In this document: in pieces, positions 12,354 through 24,075 of the stretch
How positions within the stretch are numbered: the first letter of the stretch is position 1
How the letters are laid out: every line of letters begins with the position of its first letter
Assembly (NCBI GenBank): GCA_019918135.1
Contig: WBZZ01001368.1
Span: 67,001-131,000, forward strand
Reading direction: 5' to 3'
DNA: 64,000 nt
From: Paulinella micropora
Taxonomy: Eukaryota > Cercozoa > Imbricatea > Euglyphida > Paulinellidae
Notes under the pieces: model-generated
Database searches by the model: none
What the model was told of the DNA's origin: nothing
Seen by the model: the letters and a program-made list of their open reading frames with translations, nothing else
Program-made: the position numbers and the translations under genes

Positions 12354-13545
12354 TCAAACAATTGCTGCCTTTCGAAATCTGTTGGTGACACGCCCGACGT
12401 CGTCTTCTTCTTCGTAGCTCGGCCTTTGTGCCTTGAAGTGAGAGCCGGCGGACCTTAGCAAATGCGTCACCTTGTTAGGTACACCATCCACAGACTTAGT
12501 TGTGCACCGGGTCTCTCTTTGCGGCTGCAAGCGCAGGGCCTCTCCGACGAGCTCTTCCATCTCTTCCTGTAATAACTATGTCCTGGCGATTTTCCTGCCA
12601 CCCAAGCACGTACTGTTGGATCGCGCGGTCGACTTCCTTGCCGCTGAGCGGGGGCTTGAGGGTCCCGTCCCCGGAAGCCAGCCGCGCGTGTTTTTGCAGG
12701 GCCTTCAGGCAGTCCAGGCGTCTGTCGAAAGATTGTTCGCTGTTTAGGCAGGCGCTCAGCACACTGTCCTCGACAGACACCGCGGGCAACGCGCCCGCGA
12801 GCAACCAGAAATCTAATTCCGCTGGCTTGGCTTGGTCGGCGGCGTGCCACGCTAGCGTGGCCTTGATCTGGTTCCGCTCCACCGAGGTGTCAACGTTAAA
12901 CTGCAGTAAGCGCAGGGCGTCGGCTAGGGCGGTGGCTTGGCCCCATTGCAAGGCGTTCTCCACAAACAGTTTCTCTCTTATAATAATGTTGTGCAGATAG
13001 GTTTCCTGTCGCTGCTCTGTGTGCAATCGGACCAGCAGCCAGGTAAGCCCACCGGATGCTATTTGCGTTGCCTGACTGCTCAGGCGATGTTTACGGCCCG
13101 CATTGACGTCTTTGTAAATTGCGTTCTCGAGATTTCTGGCAAGAGGTTGCACCGGATCCAACGGCCTGAACTGGAGGACACGGAACGCCGCCCACAGCCC
13201 CGGAGATTCCTTAGCCACCGTGCGAAAGGGCGTGCTGTACCACAGGACCCACGCCAAGAGGCCTTTCGGGATGGAGAAAGTTCGGAAGGTGCGGTACAAC
13301 AACGCGCTGGCGAGTACCACGGTCTCCCCCAAGTCGAGGTCCGCTAACCATACATAAACTTGTTTGCGTGGAGCCTCCCGCGAAGAAGTGGCGCGGCACT
13401 CGAGCTTGTCCAGCAGAAAGCGTGCGACCAGTTCACAAACATCACCGGCAGGCTGCGACGTAGAGATTTCGTGTCGTCGGAGGAGATATTGCTCGAGTTT
13501 CTGATAAATCTGGTTCGAGACCTCGGAGCGGCTGAGGTTGGGCAT
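12354..13545 (-). CDS. Uncharacterised spliced protein (382 aa)
   Basis: Not recognised. The open frame from MPNLSRSEVSNQIYQ continues into a second frame through a 43-nt GT-AG intron (12567-12609; acceptor TTATTACAG). This joins RAIQQY to EEMEELVGEALRL in phase 0 and leaves 1149 nt in multiples of three. The product is Leu-rich, mostly alpha-helical in look, with no signal peptide and a charged C-terminus. It sits upstream of and co-directional with 10140-11925. The spacer between them (11926-12353) is C-rich and G-rich with no gene seen. Confidence 0.6.
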
Positions 13546-13667
13546 AAAATCCGGTGTGGTGTGCAGGAATGGAAAGGGACTTTCTTTTGGGGTTTTGTTT
13601 TTCCTTGCTTTTTATTTTGTAAATACTGACCAAAAAATAGACCCCCCCCCCGAGAAAACAAAAGATT

Positions 13668-13703
<36 letters not shown>

Positions 13704-14189
13704 AAAAAGAGAGAAGAAAAGGCAGGGGAGCGAGGGGGTAAGGGGCGCGGAACGCAAGAGAGAGAGAGAGGAGGGGGAAAACGGAACGAAAAGAGAGTGC
13801 AAAGGCCGTTTCGTTTTCTCAAACTCACCACTGTACCCAAGCTTTCTTTGTTTCGTTACAAGCTATCCCCGCGCGTCCTCTCCTCCCCATCTCTCTCCCT
13901 CCCTTTTTTTTCATGAGCTTTCTTGTCTGTTCCGGCTTTTCCCTCCCCCTCTTTGTCTCTTCAGGGCGGGCTCTTGTTTTTTCTTGCACTCAACAAAACC
14001 TAAACCCCCCCCCCTCTTCTTTATTTCTCTGCCATACATATGAAAAAAACATTTAGATCTTGGCGGCCCCAGTTTTTCAACAAGAATCAGTAAAAAAAGG
14101 AAATTGAGCCCTCTTTTTTTTCTCTCTGTCGGGCAGAGAGAAACGAAAGAAAAGAAAAAAGGAGAGGCAAAATCTCTCTTTTTTTTGCC
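13546..14189. other. Low-complexity intergenic region
   Basis: Purine-rich GA repeats (13673-13790), pyrimidine-rich stretches and poly-C runs. No gene is seen. It lies between two divergent genes, so both promoters should be here. TCTCTCTTTTTTTTGCC directly precedes the next start codon. Confidence 0.6.
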
Positions 14190-16610
14190 ATGAACACTTG
14201 CCTCCTTGGGTCCACGCTGCTGCTGTGGTCGGCGTGGCTGGCGGCCGCCAACTGTCCGTACGTGTGGCGCGACCCCGTGCCGACGGACCTGCTGCTAGAG
14301 CTGGTTGTGCCCGCGGGCGGCGCCGTGTGGACGCTGCCGGCGTGGCGCGAGCAGCAGCACAGCAACGTCGCGCTGCGCAGCGTCGTGCAGTGGGGCGGGC
14401 TCGAGCTGGACGCGAGTAGCGGCTACCACTTCTACGGCGAGACGCAGCTGCAGTCGCTGCCGCCGCTGTCGGCCCTTGACACGTCGCAGATCACGAGCTT
14501 CGAATTCAGCTTCTCTGATTTGTCGGCGTGCCTCGACGTGTCGGGGCTTGACCCGCGTTCGGCGCTGGTGCTGACGGGCGCCTTCGCCAACTCGCCGTGC
14601 CTGACGTTTGCCAACGTCAGCGCCTGGGACGTGTCGCAAGCGCGGGACGTGTCGCAAGCGCGGGACGTGTCGTTGATGTTCGCCGGCACAACCGTCGCGA
14701 CGATCTTGGGCTTAGAGAGCTGGAACGTGTCGCAGGTCGTGAACGCGACCGGCCTGTTCGCGAACGCCACCGTGCTGCAGGCCGACCTGTCGCGGTGGGC
14801 GATGGACAGCCTGCAGGACGCCACCGGCATGCTGGCTGGCGCGCCGCGGCTGGCGCGAAATCTCAGCGGCTGGGCCGTGACCTGGACGGAGCAGACGTGC
14901 CTGCAATTTGTGCAGTCGGCGCAGCTCGAGAACTGGCAGGCTCCGTTTGCGTGCCAGCAGTGGCTGCCGTCCGTGACGGCATCCGCTTCGGCGACGCCGT
15001 CGCTGACGTCGACGGTGTCAGTGACCGCCTCGAACCCGAGAACGCCATCGTTAAGCCCGGGGGCTTCGAGCACGTCCACCGCGTCGCCCACGCCCTCGAT
15101 GACGCCATCCGCCTCTGTCACGATATCTGTCACGCCATCCGCTTCTGTGACGATATCTGTCACGCCATCCGCCTCTGTCACGCCATTCGCTTCTGTCACG
15201 ATAACTGTGACGCCCACAACTTCTGTCACGCCGTCCGCTTCTGTCACGCCATCCGCTTCTGTCACGATAACTGTCACGCCATCTGCTTCTGTCACGATAA
15301 CTGTGACGCCCACAACTTCTGTCACACCGTCCGCTTCTGTGACTGCAACGATAACTGTCACGCCGTCCGCTTCTGTCACGATAACTGTGACGCCCACAAC
15401 TTCTGTCACGCCGTCCGCTTCTGTGACTGCAACGATAACTGTCACGCCGTCCGCTTCTGTCACGATAACTGTGACGCCCACAACTTCTGTCACGCCGTCC
15501 GCTTCTGTGACTGCAACGATAACTGTCACGCCGTCCGCTTCTGTCACGATAACTGTGACGCCCATAACTTCTGTCACGCCATCCGCTTCTGTGACGCCAT
15601 CCGCTTCTATCACGATAACTGTCACGCCATCCGCTTCTGTCACGCCATCCGCTTCTGTCACGATAACTGTGACGCCCACAACTTCTGTCACGCCGTCCGC
15701 TTCTGTGACTGCAACGATATCTGTGACGCCGTCCGTGACTGCCACAATATCTGTGACGCCTTTCGTGACTGCCACGATAACTGTGACGCCATCCACTTCT
15801 GTCACGCCATCCGCTTCCGTCACGCCTTCCGTGACTGCGACGATATCTGTGACGCCTTCCGTGACTGCGACGATATCTGTGACTGCCACTATATCTGTGA
15901 CGCCATCCGCTTCTGTCACGATATCTGTGACGCCATCCGCTTCTGTCACGCCGTCCGTGACTGCCACGATATCTGTGACTGCCACGATATCTGTGACGCC
16001 GTCCGTGACTGCCACGCCTTCCGTGACTGCCACGATATCTGTGACGCCATCAATTTCTGTCACGTCGACAATTTCCGTCACGCCTTCCGTGACTGCCACG
16101 ATATCTGTGACTGCCACGATATCTGTGACGCCGTCCGTGACGCCATCCGCTTCTGTGACGCCATCCACGTCTGTCACGTCGACAATTTCCGTCACGCCGT
16201 CCGTGACCGCCACGATATCTGTGACGCCATCCGCTTCTGTGACTGCCACTATATCTGTGACTGCCACGATATCTGTGACGCCGTCCGTGACTGCCACGAT
16301 ATCTGTGACGCCCACCACCTCGGCGACACGGTCCGCGACGGCGACGGCCACGATATCTGTGACGCCATCCGCTTCTGTCTACGAGATGCAAAAAAAGTCT
16401 GAAAATCCCAGGGTCCCCCCCCCAATCGGTGTCGGCCGGTCCGGTATATTATTTTTTGGGAATTTTCCGGAAATAGTATTTATTACGAAAGTAGTGGGGA
16501 AAACTGATCACAGGTGGCTGATAAATGAGAAAAATTCAATCATGATTTCGAAACAGTGTAGGATCTGTCCGTTGGAATATATTAATATTTTCAAAAAAAA
16601 TTCTAGTTGA
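14190..16610 (+). CDS. Secreted DUF285/BspA-like protein with Thr/Ser/Val/Pro repeat stalk
   Basis: Begins with a clear signal peptide (hydrophobic LLGSTLLLWSAWLAAA, residues 4-20). Residues about 100-260 carry repeats of the DUF285/BspA type: SAWDVSQ, SLMFAGT, ESWNVSQV, GLFANAT, DLSRWAMDS. From about residue 270 to 735 follow TPSASVTISV-type repeats, a mucin-like stalk expected to be O-glycosylated. A DVSQAR unit is duplicated near 14636-14670. The last ~75 codons (from about 16385) switch abruptly to AT-rich, non-repetitive sequence with no membrane anchor, so the original C-terminus has probably been replaced. The DNA repeat leaves other frames and the opposite strand open as shadows. Probably a cell-surface or extracellular protein. 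Confidence 0.7.
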   Translation: MNTCLLGSTLLLWSAWLAAANCPYVWRDPVPTDLLLELVVPAGGAVWTLPAWREQQHSNVALRSVVQWGGLELDASSGYHFYGETQLQSLPPLSALDTSQITSFEFSFSDLSACLDVSGLDPRSALVLTGAFANSPCLTFANVSAWDVSQARDVSQARDVSLMFAGTTVATILGLESWNVSQVVNATGLFANATVLQADLSRWAMDSLQDATGMLAGAPRLARNLSGWAVTWTEQTCLQFVQSAQLENWQAPFACQQWLPSVTASASATPSLTSTVSVTASNPRTPSLSPGASSTSTASPTPSMTPSASVTISVTPSASVTISVTPSASVTPFASVTITVTPTTSVTPSASVTPSASVTITVTPSASVTITVTPTTSVTPSASVTATITVTPSASVTITVTPTTSVTPSASVTATITVTPSASVTITVTPTTSVTPSASVTATITVTPSASVTITVTPITSVTPSASVTPSASITITVTPSASVTPSASVTITVTPTTSVTPSASVTATISVTPSVTATISVTPFVTATITVTPSTSVTPSASVTPSVTATISVTPSVTATISVTATISVTPSASVTISVTPSASVTPSVTATISVTATISVTPSVTATPSVTATISVTPSISVTSTISVTPSVTATISVTATISVTPSVTPSASVTPSTSVTSTISVTPSVTATISVTPSASVTATISVTATISVTPSVTATISVTPTTSATRSATATATISVTPSASVYEMQKKSENPRVPPPIGVGRSGILFFGNFPEIVFITKVVGKTDHRWLINEKNSIMISKQCRICPLEYINIFKKNSS

Positions 16611-17461
16611 AATGATTTCTAGTATTGATATTCAATTTTTGATTAGAATGAACGTGCACTTAGGAAGGCATGTGAACGGCGCGACGCGATATGCTTGGTT
16701 GGCAAACGACGTGGTGACGCCAAAAGGCACCAGTGGAGGAGGGGGGGGGGAAGGGGGGAGGGGAGGGGAGAAGGGGGGAGGGGTGGTTGCAAATTCAGCT
16801 GTGCATGTACGAAGGTACTGATCCCCAGTAGTACGGATAGGTAGGCCTGTCTTCACTAAGTGGAATGTGCGGGAAAATCATAAAGGAGGGAGAGTTCATG
16901 TTCGAAACTGCTGTTTGCTCGTTTATGCACAAGAGACTCTGCTGCGTGATATCGCTGCCAACAGCATCGGCACGGCGAAGCAAATAAAATGTAAGAACGG
17001 AAAGGTTCCTAAACTTGATTTGCTTTGGAGGCAGAAAGAAATTGTTGCGCCGATTTGCTTGGACGATTGATCAGCCGCACATATAGAGTCACACAATTCA
17101 AAACGTATGCGGAATCTACCGTCTTTTAACATGTCTCCACCGCTTCGATGCAACTTGAATGGACCCAGCAGTGCAAGCAAATCGGCGCAACAATGTCTCT
17201 CTGCGTCGGGGCTGAGAGAAGGTTAGCAGCGGCGGTATGACAGTCATTGTTCTTGCTGCAGCAGGCAGAGCTGGCCGCGCTACCGGAAGATACGTGGTGG
17301 CACCCTCGCCCAGGTCCACGTCGCTGTGCTCCAGGAGCGCCGCTGGTCCAGCAGCCAGACGGCTAACTCAAGCGCCGCTCGCTGGCATCGACTTGCTGTA
17401 CCGTGTGGAATGCCTGTCTCAATAAAGTGCAGACTAGCTCGCGAGGTACACTCCACAAATT
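16611..17461. other. Intergenic region without recognised gene
   Basis: AT-rich up to about 16660, a G-rich purine tract at 16737-16790, then unique sequence. Small open frames lack recognisable motifs. Nothing is assigned. Confidence 0.5.
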
Positions 17462-20400
17462 TCAGTCTTCCTCTTCATCCGATGATTCATCGCCTTCCTC
17501 CTCGCTGTCATACTCTTCCTCATCGTCACTATTGGGATTGTACAAATGCTCATCTTCGGAAGAACTGTCATGTTTGGAGTGATTGGCATCCGGCACATAA
17601 TCCTTATCACTCGAGTCGGATCCGTCTGCGTCGTCTATCTGTGGGTAGGGTTCCTTCCTTTTGACCGCTCTGGCCCTTGTTTTTACCACAGCATCTTCGT
17701 GGCAATCAGAATCGGACCAAGCCGGGTCGTTTGCGACTGGAAGCTTGCATTCTGAAGTCGAGGTCTCGGTAGCGGCTTCATCGACACCAGGCAAATCGAT
17801 CTTGTTTCCCCGAATGGTAGCCTTCAGCTGCAACGTGGTTCTTTTTTTGGAACTCTCGGCTTTGGCACGCACACTTTCCACCGAAAACAAGATTGGTTCC
17901 CCGCGGTGTTTTTGTGTGGCACGATGCATTTCCCTACCCATCTTTTGTTCGAGAACAAGGGGCATATTGTTAGCTTCGCGGATATCAGTCAAGCAAACCA
18001 CGCTCATATCTCTCTGCAAGTGCCAAAAGAGAATGTTTGCCGTGTCTCCGTTTTTCATAACCTTTGTATGTGAGGTAGGTTGGCAGTCGAAAGGACGGCG
18101 ACGGTCGTCCAATTTCTTGTCTACCCTCTTGCAATTAGCGTAGGCAAGCATCGACTCCGGGCGCTCACCACGTACTCCCTTGGTTAAAAAGACATGCGTG
18201 CCCTTCTTGACCTGCTTCCCATTCTCAGGCAAGGACGCAAACAGAAGCCGATGCAATTGGATTTTCTTTGGGCCACTGGCAGCCGTGTTCAGATGATTGT
18301 GTAAGTCCTGGCCAACATTCTCTGGAACTCGAACCTTCACAGCCGGGCAATTTTCCTGCTGAATTAAGGCCAGCGCTATCCACTTTCCAGCAAAAAAACG
18401 GTGTTCCACCAGAACCAAAATGTAGACACCTGCTTCGATGTCTTTCAGGTCCCGCGTCTTGAACACAGAGATAGGCAGGCCTACACTGACTGGCAAGCCC
18501 TGCATGCCATTCAAGCTGCTGCCCTTCCCAGGGAGACGAGCTTGCTGTAGCGATTTACACCAGGCTTCTAAACTTGCTTCGTTCCGGCGAAAGAGCTCGT
18601 GCAATTTCAGGCTCCTTACCTGCTTACATTCATCTGCGCTGAGGCAAATTGTCCACGGCAGTCCCATGAGCTTGGAGTTGTTCTTGGGTTCCATGTTATG
18701 CCGCGCCAACTGCTTTGTCAGCCTTGGTTCCACTTCGAAGGCGTAACCAGTGCGTGTGAAGACTTGTGGAACTGCAGTGGACGCTTGCGCCAGACAGAGG
18801 GTGGTGGCACCACACTGGATGTCCTCCACGCGGTAATAGCCGTACTTTGGATTTGTAAGCTCTCCCGCGGTGGTGTAATTTTCCTTCCAACGGTCCATGG
18901 CCAGATCCAGGCTTGGGCCTTGGAGGACATTCCCTTCAGGGCTTCGCAAGTTGTACGTCGTAAAACAACGCGCAGCGGCAGCTCTCCGATGAGCGCTGCC
19001 ACATTCTTCAGCATGGTCGTAAGACTTTCCTTGAAGGACCTCCGCCACACGGGAAGTGCTGTCACCCGGCGGCCCGCCTTCCACCAGTCCAGCCAGACTT
19101 GGCAACGCACGATGTCAATCCATAGGGTGACGCTTTTCCTGGATGCGTAAAGCTTGTGAATGTTTGTGCTAATCGAAGACTGTACCAGCGACTTAGCGTC
19201 GCATACGGCGTTTTCCAGGTCATCGAGCGCCCTTTTTAGCTCGGACCCCGACGGAGACCATGTAAGCGGGTGAGTATAACAGCTTATTTCAAAGCGTGTA
19301 TAACCCTGGTTCGCAAAGGACTCTTGACGAAAGTTTTGATGGATGTTAGGGTCATCGCTAGCGACAATCTGAGAGGCCTTATTACCGACGGGATTGGTGT
19401 TTGAACAGCCAATTGTAAGCACATGCAAAGTCTTATCGTACGCTTTTTTGATCAGCTTCACTGCAATCTGACGCTTGGAGCCATCAGGAAGCTCGGCAGT
19501 CATCATGTTGACTTTTGCAAATTTCGGGCAAAAATCGCCCACGCTGGGATCTTTTGGTAGCAGCACCCTTGGCTTGTTTTCGGGCCAGGGTCGGAAGTTC
19601 CTATGCCCCTCAAGCAGACGTTTTCCTTCCTCGGAGTCCGCAGTTACAACTGCTCCAGACTTTACCAGTCTTTCTCTGTGATTGGGTGGAAGTGCTCCTG
19701 GTACATCACGCGTCGCGTCCGTTTGGTACGGAAAGATATCGCGCCTCCGAAGATCTGGCCGGGCAAGATTTACAGCTTGTACAACTTTTTCCAAACTATG
19801 TCTGGGAAACTCGTTCACCCATAAACACATAAAGCTATTGAAACCCATCCGCTGCAGCGCATCGTGAACGTAGAACTCTCCCGAGTTCGCAGCGAAGCGA
19901 TCATGGCGTGATTCGGCTAGCAGTTTGACATTCTTGAACCCTTGCTTCTCTAACTCTGCAGTCAGTGTCGTGATTAGGTCTTTGTGAAATTTCTTGCGTC
20001 TCGGGCGTAACAGAGCCTTCAGCCTCTCTGGAGACAAGCGCCGTTCCTCTTGAGATAAGGAGTACGCGTGGCAAAATTTCATTCCATCGCAGAAATTCAC
20101 TGGTTCACGCAAGGCTAAGCCAGGGTCATGCCTTCCTTTGTTGTCAACCTCCTCGCACTTGGAGTTCCACTTGCAATCTAGGGCGTCTGATTCCGTGAGG
20201 AAAGGCAGTATGCGCTGTGTCAAGTAATGCAAGGTAATAGGCTGTCCATTGCGGTTGTTTAGCGTTAATTTGAAACGCACCAGTGGTTGAAGCAGTTGTC
20301 TAGACATGCTGGGTGGCTTGGCGGCAGCGGCCGTGGCCGCTGTATCAGCACTTGCCGTACGAGTGGTGGTGGTGGTACTACTAGGACTTAACGTTGCAGT

Positions 20401-20985
20401 GGTGGTACTGGCAGAGGCAGTGGTGGTGCTAATCGTAATAGGGGCGGTACTAGCCGCAGCGGCCGTGGTCGCAGTCGTCAGAGCAGTAGTGGTAGTGGTA
20501 GTGGCAGTAGGAGGGGCAGCCGGTTTGGTCTCGGCGCTCACAGGACGTTTCCAAATTGGAAAAAACCAGCGCTCCATGGTCAGGTAACGCAAGTGGTGGC
20601 CGCCCTGGCCAATCCGAGAGCCGCCCGTATCTAGGTCTCGTTTCCGTGGTTTATGAGTATGGATGCTAACATGGAACCGCCGGCAAACCAGCTCGGCGAC
20701 GTTTGCGTCCCATCCCGCAGGTTCACGTGGCATATTGATACGGTCGTCTTTTCGTTGTTCCCACTGTTTTTGTCGCAGTTGGAATTCCTGGAGGGTTTGC
20801 CCCACCAAGGCTCTGTATTCAGCTGGCTCGAAGCCAGTACCTTCTGCCATTTTCCGCTGCTCGTCCACAGGAAGCCTACCGAAGATGTCCTCACACCCTT
20901 TTCGTAGAGACTTTTCTGTGTGACCTCCCCCCTCAATTCCCAAAGCGTTGAGCAGCAAAGCAACTGCTTCGAAAGGGTTTTCCAC
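17462..20985 (-). CDS. OTU-like N-terminus, large uncharacterised protein (about 1160 aa)
   Basis: Two long frames join through a 41-nt GT-AG intron (19025-19065), giving 640 plus 521 codons. Residues 1-150 resemble a degenerate OTU cysteine-protease fold: GWDANVAELVCRRFHVSIHTH ends in GGHHLRYL, like the OTU His region, but the catalytic Cys block is not clear (NPFEAV). A Thr/Ala linker (about 160-225) precedes a ~600-aa unrecognised region (CDGMKFCHAYSLS, LAESRHDRFAANSGEFYVHDAL, KLMGLPWTICLSADEC). The end is strongly acidic (DSDEEEYDSEEEGDESSDEEED type). OTU domains are common in large transposons. Adjacent to the GRF zinc-finger gene on the same strand, so the pair may belong to one element. 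Confidence 0.5.
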
Positions 20986-21230
20986 CGCGCCACTCAGGCA
21001 CCACCCTTTCCTGTGTAGCCATTAGCTGAATGTTTCCAACGCGGTCCTCTCCTTTTTAGTCAACTGGAGGTCTCTGCAGTCTCTACAATCGAGTTCCATC
21101 ACCTCACTGGGCAGTTCGGCCGGGGAGCCAGGAGCTGACGGTGGTTGCTGCTGAGAGGAGACTGTGCTGTTCGCTGTCAGGGAAGGAGTTGCTGCGATTG
21201 CCACACCTGTACCTACATGAGCAGTCACGT

Positions 21231-23515
21231 CTATTGTATGGGGGCGGAGGTGTGGCTGGAGAAGATGCAGGAGTAGAGATGGGGTGCAGGAGTATAGCGA
21301 AACGGGGAGGAAATGCAGGTGACGGTGGAAAGAAGCCTGGGCGGGCCGAGGCTGGCTGGCGTAGTGGGGGTGGGGCTAGGAGCACAGAGTTGTTCCGGGG
21401 GGGGGGGGGGGGGAGGTGTAGCAGGGTCACCACATCTATTTTCGGTGCCATGTTTACCCTTGCACGCATCTGCGACGGGCGGCTGCTGGGCGCAGCCACG
21501 CGCTTCGGGACGTGGTGGAATACCCGCTGGTGGAGCCTGCAAACTCTGTGGTAGAACCGAGTCCGGAACGGTGAGGACGATACGGAAACCACCGAGGCTG
21601 TCCGCACCAGAGGAAGCAGCAGAAACAGCAGAGGAAGGGGACGACCGCTGAATCACTTCCACGGGTCGCACAGAGAGCTCGCAGCTTGACAGAAGGCCCT
21701 TGCATTGGTCAGGACTAATCACGTACGCGGGCTCTAGTGGAGCACCGTGCTGGTGTTTGGTGTAGACAGAATACGTGCTGTCCCACTGCCGAAGGGTCTC
21801 GGGCCCGAGAAGCTGACTGGCAAGCACCCTGAGCCGAAAGCATCTCCAAACATTTTGGCTTGGATCCGCGGCTTGTGCAGGCAACTTATTCTTCGTGGTC
21901 TGCAAGTTCCGTATTACAGCAATAGATTCTTTCACATTGCGGAGAACAAGCGGACATCCGAAATGTGCTCGATGTACGCCACAACATTACCGCTCGCTTC
22001 CTGTCCGGAAACGGAACACTTCACGCTGTTGCTGGAGTGAAAGCCAAAAAATGACTCTTGGGCATATTTTGGTCTCTCTGGTAATCTTACTCTGATATCC
22101 AGACGGCCGTGTGAGGGGACCAGGACCTTAAGTCCCAGAAACAGGATTCCAGAGTCCCCCGTGCGAGCATGGATTGGATTCTTGTCCGCATCAGGCGCAA
22201 GACCGTTCGGTGTGCACGTGTGCGCGTAGGCCAGAAGGGCGAGGAATGTATTCAGCACTTGCTTGAGCTTAGCATCTGGTGAGACCAGCTGGCCATGGCG
22301 CAATGACTTATCTTCGTGCCTCTGCCACTATTTTGCTAGAGGACACCGCAGTGTCGGCCGTCGCTCAAAACCGTGTAACCAAGTGATCAAGAAGTCACAT
22401 AGCTTCATCTGGGGGAGCAGTGTCGAATGCGCCAGCGCTTGCGGATAGCCTTCTTTTTTCATGACTTTCAAGTTAGGCACATCTTGCAACGCTGCCGTTG
22501 CCGCTGTTGCGGTATTGAAGGGCTTGCTGCTGGCGTTGCTCACTACCGAGCTGTTACGATGCACCGCTCGGGGAGCAGGCGTAGCCACTACAGCGCCGGT
22601 GAGGCAGTGATGCTTTTCTGCCCCTTCCCATCCTCCTTTCCTTTGGCTTTGTGTTGTCTCCCGTTCGAGAGGTGAGGAGAGAGGCAAGGGGGGGTGCGGC
22701 TCCCGTTGTTTCTCCATCTCCCTCCTCGCCGCGCTGCCATCCGCGGCAAATGGCTCCTTTCGTTTGCGGGCATTGGGAGCGGGCATGTTTTGCTGAGAGG
22801 CAAGCAAATCCGGGAGACAAGAGTTGTTACTTCCAGCAGTGTTTTTATCCAGCGCAACGACAGGATCCGCTGGTGCCCCCTGGCACAACACCGCCACACT
22901 AGTTACGGGAGGGGCTCTGCTGCTTGTTACGGCAGGCGCAGGATTACCATGCCAGTCACTGCTGCTGCCACCACTGCATTGCACACCTGTCGATTTCGGA
23001 AATACTGGAGCAGATGGGCTTCCGCTATACGCGTAGCGGGGCCGGTATTGCGATCTCCAATCACAACCATTGCTACACTGAGACTGATAGTTCCCCACTA
23101 ACCCGCAAAAATCGCATCTACGATAAACTGGCTCACCAACCCACCCCAGCCAAAGGCGTTTACTAGGGGGACAGTGCACACAGACATAAAACTTCCTACC
23201 CTTATTCGGACTGGCCTTGGTCACCGCCCTCGTTTCGACCGGGTTCTCACATACGGGACACATGCGACGATGGGTTTCTGTTGTACGTTTTCCATTGTGG
23301 CCGTCAGGGCGTTTGCGCTTCGGGTTTGGTTGGACGTGGGCAGGCCTACTACTAGCAGGTGCGAGAAGCATCTGCGGAAAGCGCGTGGAGTCCCCAGTCG
23401 CCGCTACACACAAGAAGACGCGCGAAAGGTACGACGGTGGCAGCAGGCACAAGGGGTCAGCAGGCTCTTGCGTCATGTGCCCGGCCGAGCGGAGGCCAAT
23501 AGCAAGGATTGGCAT
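21231..23515 (-). CDS. GRF zinc-finger protein, spliced
   Basis: Residues about 85-125 match a GRF-type zinc finger: CPVCENPVETRAV ... SPNKGRKFYVCVHC, a fold that binds single-stranded nucleic acid. A second Cys cluster (RRCDFCGLVGNYQSQCSNGC) follows. The rest is Pro/Ser-rich. An in-frame TAG at 22328 lies inside a 60-nt GT-AG intron (22320-22379), and a 62-nt intron (21929-21990) repairs the next frame change, giving SGQEASG followed by ESIAVIRNLQ. The C-terminal part after about 21450 is low complexity (poly-Pro) and the 3' end is uncertain. It may continue toward 21022, where another minus-strand frame ends ERTALETFS. GRF fingers often occur in protist retroelements and DNA transposons. 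Confidence 0.55.
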
Positions 23516-23814
23516 AGCTCAGCCGGTATGAGGAAATACCTTTCAGTGAACTTGTCATTTTTACTTTTGCGCTTGGTTGCTCCTTCACCATATCCTGTGC
23601 AAATCGATGCCAGGCGCGAAAGTAAAGCTGTCTAGTCTACAATTGCAAATCTTACCCAAGTCGATGATCTGCCGCCAGGTTGCGGACCTTGCACAGATCG
23701 CTTTGGGAGCTCCGCATCCGTTTCTGTACAAAGCCAAGATCAACTGAAACGTGGGCAGTATATTGCATCATATAATATATAGCGCGCGCTGCACGCAGCA
23801 GTCCGCAGAAGCGG

Positions 23815-24075
23815 CACTGCACGAGCACCACCCCCCGCGGCCCTGCATGAGAAGCCATCCCCTCTGCACAGCACCAACCCCGCAGGGGGCGTGTTCTTGC
23901 ATAAGCAGGCTGCACGCGCACCCCGCGGCCCTTGCACGAGCAACACCCCCGCATGAGAGCTCGGCACGAGCGCCACGCCTCCGTGGCCCTGCACGAGCAA
24001 CATGCCCGCCACGAGCAACATCCCCGCGGCCCTTGCACGAGCAACACCTCCCCAAGCCCTTGGACGAGCAGTCCA
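23815..24075. repeat. Minisatellite, GCACGAGCAACA units
   Basis: Imperfect repeats of roughly 25-30 bp built on GCACGAGCAACACCCCCGC followed by GGCCCTTG or a variant, about eight copies. Both strands are open in several frames because of the repeat. No gene assigned. Confidence 0.75.

Noticed and set aside
14432..16351. 639-aa antisense ORF and 601-aa alternative-frame ORF over the mucin-like gene
   Set aside because: They are shadows of the Thr/Ser/Val/Pro codon repeat; only the plus frame from 14190 has a signal peptide and a recognisable domain.
23505..23545. tRNA-like D-arm (TAGCTCAGCCGGTATGAG)
   Set aside because: Matches an A-box, but no B-box or T-arm follows at a suitable distance.
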